A stretch of 48,397 bases of DNA from NCBI GenBank assembly GCA_032718475.1, contig JAUCBJ010006725.1:1-48397 (forward strand). The letters run 5' to 3'. The notes under the pieces were generated by a model. That model made no database searches and was not told the origin of the DNA. It saw nothing but the letters and a program-made list of their open reading frames with translations. Position numbers and translations under genes: made by a program. Origin of the DNA: Nemertoderma westbladi. Lineage: Eukaryota > Xenacoelomorpha > Nemertodermatida > Nemertodermatidae. This document shows, piece by piece, positions 20,192-29,400 of this stretch; position 1 is the stretch's first letter; each line of letters begins with the position of its first letter.

Positions 20192-21040
20192 CCGCTCCAT
20201 GAAAACAGGATATTATCGTGCATAAAATATACGGTTTTCACCAATAATCAATCAAACTATAGAATACTTAGGGCGTACTTACATATTTACAATTAAATTT
20301 CAAACAATACTTCCTTTTTACGTAATGATTCGATACAAAAATAATTACAAATTCAAACTTTACGTATTTAAGGCTTTACTAAATAAGTACAATATAAATC
20401 TAAATTAAATTCACCAATATAAATCTATTGCATCTCAATATTGCATAAATTCAAACAATTACGAATACAAATAAATGAAAACAATAAGAAAGGCTCGCGA
20501 GTCTTCCATCTACTATTGCATCTCAAATATTGCATAAATTCAAGTAATTACAAATACTTTCGTACCTAAATGTAGATTGCATAAGTTCGGAATAATTACA
20601 AATATGAGTCTTTCTAAGCACAAAAACTTTCTAACTATAAAACTTTCAAAATACAAAATATAACACTTTACAAATGAAACTATAAGAAAGGCCCACGAGT
20701 CTTCCATCTACTCTTACTTTCTATTTCACTGTAAATACAAATACTGCTTATAAGATATAAATTGCATAATATTCGGAACAATATAAATTGCATAAGTTCG
20801 GAATAATATAAATTGCATAAGTTCGGAATAATCACAAATATAAAATATAAATTCTTACAAATATAAGTCTTACTAAATATAAGTTTTACTAAATATAAGT
20901 TCTTATTTCTAAATTTCATAAATTCGGAACAATACAAATTGCATAAGTTCGGAATAAACACAAATATAAATATAAATTCAAATAAATCACAAAATCATAA
21001 GAAATGCTCACGAGTCTTCCGTCCACCCTTGCCCTCCCTT
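20192..21040 (-). repeat. BEL-2 3' non-coding region with short repeats
   Basis: AT-rich and non-coding. ATTGCATAAGTTCGGAATAA or a close variant recurs (near 20577, 20761, 20785, 20811 and 20938), and CTATTGCATCTCAA-TATTGCATAAATTC occurs twice (about 20425 and 20513). Three copies of the GGAAGACTYGYGAGCC word lie here on the minus strand (20486-20507, 20684-20705 and 20999-21020), the last 20 bases beyond the stop of the third gene. Confidence 0.75.
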
Positions 21041-22555
21041 TTATCGCTTAGTGGATCGAGCCCTGCCGTGTCCTCGAAAACTGCGCACAGGTGACTTTGC
21101 TCGCGATATGGGACTAATGGGGCGAGTCACTGGTTTACTTGGGACGTTGAGAGACGGTGCGACTATTTCCTCGCAAATTCGTCTATTTGGCATCCCAAAA
21201 CCTCGACCGATTCCTCGTGACCGATCAGTTGTCACTACAGTTGGTAGAACGTCTGGGAACGCGCGAAAGGCGGACGACGCAGACCCAAGAGTAGCTTGCG
21301 CCCCCTGTTGATCAGCTGGTGTATGTCCCGATCCTCCTACTGGTTCTCTTGGAAGTGATACCGTATCCCGAGTAACTCGAATGGTCGGCTCAACTCCCTT
21401 GCGTTCTTCTACATTAATAATTTTCTTTAATTGTTGGCCCACCTTTTGGACCCGTATGATCCTACCCTGCCCGTCCTCCCGAGGGTGACGTGCAGACGGC
21501 GCAACCGGAGTGGCTGGTATATTTGTCGCCTCTAGGACCTCCTCTTCCTCGAATACGCTCGCTCGTATACGTTTATGGTAAAACGCGGCTCGGTACGCCC
21601 ATGCGACGGTTAACCAAGCTCCTTTGTTCCGCTTTTCAGTTCGGAAACGATCGAATTCACCATACGTAATCCAATTAACGACTTTCTGAAAATTCCACGT
21701 GTTTTTGTTATCCGGGTGAATCTGTAGCAGATACTCGCGCACCACTCGGAATCCACTGTCGTGGGGCAAAATATCGACTACCTCGATAAGTTTGTCATAT
21801 TGGGGCATAGCGGAGATATATCCTTCCGACATCATCGTCTGGGGATTTACCGCCCAAAATCCAAGATGCGCTCTCATCGGAAACCGTCTTCTTTGTGCCG
21901 ATACATGTTCGTCGGCTAAATCCTCCCACTCATCAAATAATTTTCTCACGAGTTTTACAGATTCGTGTTCATAGGGTATGTCTCTCAGTTGGCATTCAGA
22001 TGCTCGATGCCCTTTTATATTGCAATAAGTACATTGAGCCATAAATCTCCAGCAAGTATAAAAGGTATGAGACCCTTGATCCCCACACCATCCACAGATT
22101 AGCTGAGTCGTAGTAATGTGCTTTCCACTGCACTTTGTCATATGATGTCCAGCGACGCCACATTTACTACACATCGTATTGGCAGGGTACCACACTCGTT
22201 CGTATATAAGATCTCCAATCGGTCGAGCGCTTCCTCCCATACTATAATCGTAATCATCTGGGTCTATGGGTTGGTAGGTTTCTGAAGGTTGTATACAAAC
22301 TATAGCATCCGTTGCTTCGAGTTGTCGAATCTCCGTCTGAGATTTCTTCGGGAGGTTCCTTTCTATCTCAAGAAGTTCCTCTAAAGGATCGTCGGCGATC
22401 GTAGTAGTTACTTCGAAATCATCACCGAGGTGACCGATAGGCGCGCGCGTCTGCCGTGATTCTTCCGTAATCTCCACGATACGTTCTCCTTCATAGGGTA
22501 ACAATGTAAACATAGATGGTCTTTCGATAAGAGATCCCGCACAGCGAAGATACAC
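21041..22555 (-). CDS. BEL-2 third gene: triple zinc-knuckle protein, main frame
   Basis: Located between pol and the 3' LTR, where an envelope gene sits in some BEL elements; but no signal peptide or membrane segment is visible. The frame is open from 22702 (after a TGA at 22703-22705) to TAA 21041; the first ATG is at 22513. About residues 127-190 (counting from 22555) hold CSKCGVAGHHMTKC and CTYCNIKGHRASEC, both exact CX2CX4HX4C, flanking a variant CGWCGDQGSHTFYTC with one extra residue. A mixed, probably helical domain follows, and then a basic Pro/Ser/Arg-rich tail ending GHGRARSTKR. Nucleic-acid binding is a fair inference; the role is unknown. The start is unresolved: it overlaps a second frame (22408-22851), implying a frameshift or a spliced leader. 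Confidence 0.75.
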   Translation of the reverse strand: MYLRCAGSLIERPSMFTLLPYEGERIVEITEESRQTRAPIGHLGDDFEVTTTIADDPLEELLEIERNLPKKSQTEIRQLEATDAIVCIQPSETYQPIDPDDYDYSMGGSARPIGDLIYERVWYPANTMCSKCGVAGHHMTKCSGKHITTTQLICGWCGDQGSHTFYTCWRFMAQCTYCNIKGHRASECQLRDIPYEHESVKLVRKLFDEWEDLADEHVSAQRRRFPMRAHLGFWAVNPQTMMSEGYISAMPQYDKLIEVVDILPHDSGFRVVREYLLQIHPDNKNTWNFQKVVNWITYGEFDRFRTEKRNKGAWLTVAWAYRAAFYHKRIRASVFEEEEVLEATNIPATPVAPSARHPREDGQGRIIRVQKVGQQLKKIINVEERKGVEPTIRVTRDTVSLPREPVGGSGHTPADQQGAQATLGSASSAFRAFPDVLPTVVTTDRSRGIGRGFGMPNRRICEEIVAPSLNVPSKPVTRPISPISRAKSPVRSFRGHGRARSTKR

Positions 22556-22851
22556 GTCTCGAAATATACTAAATCCTGCTCGAGTAAAGGCATTGCTGTC
22601 TTTGCGAGCTTCGCTGTACTTTCTGATAATTCCTTTATACCAAATATAGTGTAGTCTTTTGCTCCAAATCGTTCGAATGAAGCTGCCGCTTCCTCTTGGA
22701 TATCATATCCCCATCTCGGCTCTCCTTGTATCCCTTTCTCCATAATTAGGGGTGTAGTTACATAATCATTACTACTAGAGGGAATACAACAGAGTTTGTA
22801 GTTAGTTGTGAGGAGACGTGAGAGTTTCGTCTGCCTTTTGGGCTTCGACAA
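22408..22851 (-). CDS. BEL-2 third gene: overlapping upstream frame
   Basis: An open frame of about 147 codons overlaps the 5' part of the zinc-knuckle frame by roughly 150 bases in another phase. The only ATG near its start is at 22743 (MEKGIQGEPRWGYD); the frame itself opens just after a TAG at about 22864. It is Ala/Glu-rich (QEEAAASFERFG). It may be the N-terminal part of the same protein, joined through a frame change somewhere in 22555-22702, or it may be chance. I do not recognise the sequence. Confidence 0.4.
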   Translation of the reverse strand: MSKPKRQTKLSRLLTTNYKLCCIPSSSNDYVTTPLIMEKGIQGEPRWGYDIQEEAAASFERFGAKDYTIFGIKELSESTAKLAKTAMPLLEQDLVYFETCIFAVRDLLSKDHLCLHCYPMKENVSWRLRKNHGRRARLSVTSVMISK

Positions 22852-23403
22852 CGCTCTAACCTCCTACCCATAGCCTAAGATCTAGGGTTTCTTTAATGAC
22901 ACGCTGCTTCTTATCTAAAATTTTTGCCGAAATAAAAACGAATTTGGGCTAAACTGGCTGTGAGTCTAAAATACTCACTTTTTGATCCCAAACTATTATC
23001 AGAAAATAAGCAGTCAAGAATTAGTAATAAATATAGGGGAGTCTATTTTGACGTAACTTATTGAAACAAGACCGTGTAAAATTTAATTAAAATTTTAAGA
23101 AAGGCTCGCAAGTCTTCCTCTCTTGTTTCTCTAATTTTAAGTTCCACCCGACTGTACCCTGAAATCTATTCACTGGAGAAAATTTTTAAAAATTTTTCAA
23201 ATCCAAATGGATTGTCTAAAATTTCGAAAATGTCTCAATATTGTGAGTTCCAAGTAGAATTCCATTTCTTATACCTACAAATCCCGCTCCTATGTGACAC
23301 ATAAGGGTACTACCCTCAATGTTCACATATAAAGACAATGGAATTCTACCGCTGTCCTTACTACGGTGTACAGGTACGTGGAAATCTATTTGTAAACTCC
23401 TAA
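22852..23403 (-). other. BEL-2 intergenic region between gag-pol and third gene
   Basis: Non-coding. It has one copy of the GGAAGACTYGYGAGCC word on the minus strand (23097-23118) and an RNA-folding segment at 23254-23349. Any RNA for the third gene would have to start, splice or initiate translation here. Confidence 0.6.
23254..23349 (-). other. Predicted branched RNA stem after gag-pol stop
   Basis: Perfect 13-bp arms, GTAGAATTCCATT (23254-23266) and AATGGAATTCTAC (23337-23349), enclose about 70 bases containing two further small hairpins, TATGT-GAC-ACATA (23291-23303) and AGGGT-ACT-ACCCT (23304-23316). In element sense it begins 54 bases after the gag-pol stop. Confidence 0.6.
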
Positions 23404-26400
23404 TTATTTACTAATATTAGGTGGAGATTTGTAGTCTCCAGACTCGTTACGAGTCTCTTCAAGAAGTACGAGACGTTGAGTCGGTCTGTCAACTGTACGA
23501 CCGTCAATTGTCCGTACCGTCACAGTTCTTGTCACTCCATCCATAGATGGATGTGTGGCTAAAATTACACCTGTTATCCAGAAGCGTCTTTTTAGATTCA
23601 CTTCTGCTAACAGCACGTGATCTCCCGGCTTTAATGCGCGGGTGTTATTGTACCATGTTGTTCTGGCAGAAATAGAGGGCAAATAATGGTTTTGCCATAT
23701 TTCCCAGAATTTGTTAGCTAGTAGTTGCGTGATTTTCCACGCTTTTCTACCATAGCTGTCGCTTTCTATTGGAATAGAAATCGGCGTCAAAGTAGTCGGT
23801 GCCTGCATAAGCAGGTGTGCAGGTGTTAAAGCAAACTGGGATTGTTTGTCATCGGGTACTAATACTATTGGTCTAGTATTTAGTATTGCCTCGATTTCAA
23901 CAAACAGTGTTGTCAGTTGGTCGTCTGTCAATATGTGGTTTACTGGAATGACCTTTGCCATGGCTGTCTTTATAGATCTAATCAATCTCTCCCAGACTCC
24001 GCCTCTCCATGGACTATCTGGAGGATTGAACTTCCAAACAATCTTGTGAGGTTGCAGTTCGTTCGAGATTTGATCATGATCTAATTTCTTAAAGGCTCTA
24101 GCAATCTCATTTCGAGCACCAACAAAGTTTGTCCCTTGGTCTGAGTACAAGCATTTCACTAGTCCGCGTCTAGCGATAAATCGCCGCAGTGCTAGTATAA
24201 ACGCGTTGGTGGAAAGATCCATCACACGTTCAATGTGAACTGCCCTACTGGACATACATGTGAAAATCAGTCCCCAGCGTTTTACTAGTATACGTCCACG
24301 TTTCGTATGTATGGGACCAAAGCAATCAATTCCAGTCTCTGTAAAAGGTGGTCTGAATGCTTGAAGTCGTGCTTGTGGTAGTTCACTCATTTCTTGGGTA
24401 CCTATTCTAGAATGTACCTTTTTACAAATAATACACGTACGTGTCACTGAACTTAATGCTTTACTGGGTCTAATTAATACAAATCTAGTACGTAAGTAGG
24501 AAAGACAGTGGTGTCTTCCAGCGTGTTTCAGATGTAGATGTGCGTCCAGTATCATTGCACGTTGTAGTTCGTGGTGTTGCGGTATTATTATTGGGTACCT
24601 AAAGTTTGTGTTAAAGTCAATATTTTGAAGCCGAGATTTATGACAAATTAAGCCATTATAAATAATCGGACTCCAACTCAGTATTGGTGACGACTTGATT
24701 GGTTGACCTTGATTTATAGATGTGAATTCGCGCGCGAAATATCGCAGTTGGTAATGGCGAATTAATATAATCTCACATCTGTCAATCTCAGCCAATGTAA
24801 GTCGACGTGTAAAGTCTCGTTTGCCTTTAACGTATTGTACAAAACGTACAATCCACGCTAATTTTCGGCAAGCGCTTGTCCAAGAGTCTGTTAGGTTTAC
24901 AATACGATCTACGTAAGTATTTGTGACGTCATCAGGTAAGTCAATGGAGAACTTGGAAGGTTTTGAATTACTAGAAGGGCCCACGGGTCCGCCGGTAGGT
25001 ATTCCCTTGTTGACTGTTGATCCGTCCGGGTCTACAAGTAATTTGTCCTTCTTTGTCTTCTTACCTTGATTGTCGGTACTTTGTAAGTCGATCGTTAATG
25101 GTGGTTTGAACTCTATGGGGTCAGCAGGTTTTGGTAAGCTTATTTTTCTGCCGACATTAATCCCAGGTTTCACCATAGGTTGCAAGTTCGGTATGTCTCT
25201 TGAGCGCAAAGTAACACCTGTATTTACATTAGCGTAGGTACTACCCACATCTGCAATACATGAGGTTTCACCGTGCTTATGGTTGCTCAAGTGTGTCAAA
25301 TTTGGTAGTTTGTCAATACAAGGCCGCTCCAATAGGGAAACTGCGGCTTTATTGTTAGTCAATACATTACTAATGTCCGGTAGAACATTTTGTGATGTTT
25401 CTGACAAAATGTCTAGTCGACTGTCTAGTAATGTGTCTGGCGATACGTCTGGTAACGTATCTGGTTGTATGTCAATAGAAGGCCGCTCCAATAGGGAAAC
25501 TGCGGCTTTACTATTTGTCAATATGTTACTAGTGTCTGGTAGAACATTTTGTGACATGTCTGGCAAAACGTCTGGTTGACTGTCTAGTAACGTATTTGGT
25601 TGACCGTCTGGCGATATGTCTGGTGTAGAAAGGCTCGCAAGTCTTCCTCTCTTGACCTTTGAAGTTATATCTTTCCATTTCGCCTTCGGTTTTTTCTTGA
25701 GTTTTGCCGCCGTCGTCTTTTTCTTTGTCTTCCCCTTTTTTGGTTTCTTGATTTCGGCGTCCTTAGGGATAGTGTTAGATTTGTTGTCGTATAACGGAGG
25801 CCAATCTTGTGTCGATTTCTGCAAGAATTGGGGTCCGTGTTGCCAAAATTCTTTGTTCTCCGGTTTACAGAATTCCTCAGGCATCATTCCTCGCGACGCA
25901 ATATCAGCTGGGTTTTGTGGTCCGGGACAATGTCGCCAATCCTCTTTTATTGAACGGTCTAGAATTTCTGCGCGACGGTTAGCTACGAATGTCTTGAATT
26001 CAAGCGTGTCGTTGTTTATGTAAAATAAAACCAACGTCGCGTCAGTCCAATAAAATATCTGTAAACTCGACTGTAGTTCTGTCTGTATGAGGTTCACGAT
26101 GGTGGTTGACAGGGTTGCAGCTTGTAGCTCAGCTCGTGGTGTCGTCATATACTTAGTAGGCATGGTCTTAGCCTTAGAAGTAATGAGCGAAACATCGAAC
26201 TCGTCTGAGTCTACTTGTCTGCGCAAGTACGCTGCCACACCAAAACCGTTGTCACTGGCGTCAGAAAAACAGTGTAGTTCCAAGTTGTCAGGAAATGTAC
26301 TTTGTAATGGAAAGTAAACCCTGGGTATGAAATAATCCTCTAGCGAAGATAATTCCGCCTCCCAGGTCTTCCATAAGTCCACTTGGTCTGATGAGATCGG

Positions 26401-29400
26401 CTCGTCCCATGTTAGTCCATCCTTCCAAATACTGCGCATATAAATGCGAGCTTGCAGTATCACTGGACTGATGAATCCTAACGGATCGAACAATCGGCTC
26501 AATTTTGACAAGCATGATCTCTTTGTCAGTGTGTTCTCTTGACTGTCCAGTCTCACTTTCACTCGAAAGTTGTCTGTGTTTGGGTACCAAAAGAGCCCCA
26601 ACACCTTGGTCGTCGGTAGTGGTTCGAACTCTAGGTCTATGTCACCACCTCCACGCTCAGTCGTTCCGAATGAGTCTACTAATTCGGCACTGTTTGAGGC
26701 GAATTTGGTGAGGTTAAAACTTCCGCTCGCTAAGCAGTCCCGTAATTGATGTGCTACTGTTGTAGCACGTTCTACTGTGTCGCAACTCTGTAAACCGTCG
26801 TCTACATAAAAGTCACGTTCTACGATTTTAATTATCTCTGGGTCATACAGGTGTTTCTGATCCCTAGCGGCCTGCTTTAGGGCGTACATCGTGCAATTTG
26901 GGCTGTCTCTGGCACCGAAAACGCGAACTTGCATTTGGTAAGTCGCCGGTGGTAGACTTAAGTCTCCTTCCGGGTACCAGAGGAACCGCAAACTGTCTCT
27001 GTCTCGCTCTAACGCTCTCACTTGGTGAAACATCGCTTCAACGTCACAAGTAAAAGCTACTTGTCGCTGACGGAAGCGCATAATCACCCCCATAAGATAA
27101 TTATTCATGTTTGGTCCATCCATCAACTCACTATTGAGGGACATTCCCTCAAACAGAGCCGCACAGTCGTTGACTACGCGTACTTTGTCTGGTTTGTCGG
27201 GGTGTCTCACATAGTGATGTGGCAGGTAGTATGTCTGGTTAGTCACTATCTCTGGGTTAGTCATTCGGATAGCGTATCCCTTAGTCAAATACGTCTCCAT
27301 CTGAGTATTGTACTGCAGATGGGCTTTCTCGTCCTTTAATAGACGTTGCCGTATTGAGTGTAGACGTCTTAAAGCCAATGGGTAGTTGTTTATAAGTTTA
27401 GGACTTTGGCTACGCCATAACATCCCTACCTCATAATGTCCGTCTTTCGTCTGGCGGATAGTATCTTCCATGATCTTCAGAGATTGTTTCTCCTGTTCCG
27501 ACATACAAGGTTCGTAGCTACCAGGTTCAGCTGTATCTTGTTCTAACCACCTGATAGTCTTCTCCGTTAATTCTTTGTCCAATGCGGCTTGTTCCATTTG
27601 ATGATTTCTCAACGCGTCATCATCGATATCGACGGGCACTGTTGAGGTTATTGGGGTAGGTAGACTCGCAAGCCTATCATCTGTCGTTGATGGAATCTCT
27701 AGCTGACTCGTCTTCTCCCCAAGTTCTAAACTCACCTGGTGGGTTAGCTGCTCCTTGTGACTTATCATACTAGTTACACGTCTGTCATGTTTTGTCGACT
27801 GTAGTGTAGTATGGTTCACGTCGTGTGAAAAGGAATGAATTGAATTTGTAGTTAATAAACTACATGTACTCTGTACATCGTCTTCCTCGTCACTTACGTC
27901 TAGTGTGCGCACAGGCGCTCGAGTATACCACCCTATCGGCGTTCTGCAGGCGTATGCGTTTCCCGCTACGACTGCCGATGGTCTGGTTTCCCACACCTGA
28001 TGTAGGTTGAATTGGTCCGTCCCGATCAGCATTGCTACCGATCTATAATTGACAGGACATTCGGGTACACCAAGGTGTCTGAAATACTTACGGTCCTCTA
28101 GAGATTGTTCCGGCACTGGACCTAGTAGGTTACTAAAGTCCTTCATGGCCGCAAAGGTTAGATCTTTAAAGGGTAACAAAGACCTCTCCCTCTCGCTGTG
28201 TTGCGATTTTGGAAGAAGAGAGTCTAAGTCCAACTTAACTCGTGTCACTGGTATTGCACGCTGTCCGTGCATACTACTTACGGTATAACTGACGCGCTTA
28301 CCTTGTTTAAGATCCGTCACTACGTCAGCTATCTTTTCATCCACGTAGCTGTGAGATGAGGCTGAATCTAGAATATCGTAGATTCTTTTACTCCCCTTTG
28401 TGCCAGTAACCTTAATCGGAATTACACTGAATCCCTTCAGTTGGTCAGTAGTCAGAAGCGCGATCGACGGTTGTTCGTCTCCATTGGAATATTCGTCGTC
28501 GTCTTCTAACTCTTCGTCCGACGATCCGGATTGTTCTGAGAAGCAATCCTCAATATGGGTCATGAAGGTTGGAGTCGTTTTCGATTCTCGTTTCCTGTAG
28601 GCCGCATCACATCTCGCTGCTGCTTCCGGGTGTTCCCTGGCGAAGCGTTTTGTCGGCGTGTGGCTGTCTGTGTGGAGCAGACCGTCGTGGTTGCGTCCAC
28701 AGGATGGACAAGTGTCAGTATTCGGGCAATCTTTATGGACGTGTCCGTGTCGCGTACACCGCCAACAAGAGTCCAGTGGCCGTATCTGCAGCCGTCGTTC
28801 TTCTGAGTTCAACTCGCGAAATTGTCGACAACCCCTCAACTTGTGACCGATATACCGCTTGCCTAGATGCTCGCAGTATTGGCAGCCACTGAAGTCGGTA
28901 CCAAGTTGCTGTCTCGTCTGTTTTGTCCCAATGGGCGCAGATACTCTACTACCGTCCGAGAATTGTCGTGATTCCGTCGGTGTGGCGTAAGTGGCCGTCT
29001 TGGTGGATGTTGTCTGGGGTTTTTGTCGGTTGGAGGATGGCAATGTGATTCCTTCTGCCACGATGTGCTGGTCAGTATAGTTAGATCGAGTTTCTACTAC
29101 TGCCTCCCTGGATATTAAAAGGTACACATCTTCTAATTTTAAGAATCCTCCCCGCTCTTCTCGCTGGTATTCGACCTTTCTCCACTCCCGACGAAGTCGA
29201 TGGTGGAGTCGTCTTATGATCTTTAATAGGACAGTAGGGGTATTCCCGTAATCAAGTTGTCCAATGGATCTTAAAGTAGTGATAGCGTTTTTTATCTCGT
29301 CGGCCAGTTTTAATAAGTCGACGGGTTTAGTAATAGCCCCTCCCTTACAGAGTTCCTCTATTACTGACCTGGCCATACTAACTGTACCTCCGTATATCGA

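Noticed and set aside
21041-22555. Envelope gene
   Set aside because: Position fits, but there is no signal peptide, membrane anchor or cleavage site; zinc knuckles point to a nucleic-acid-binding protein.
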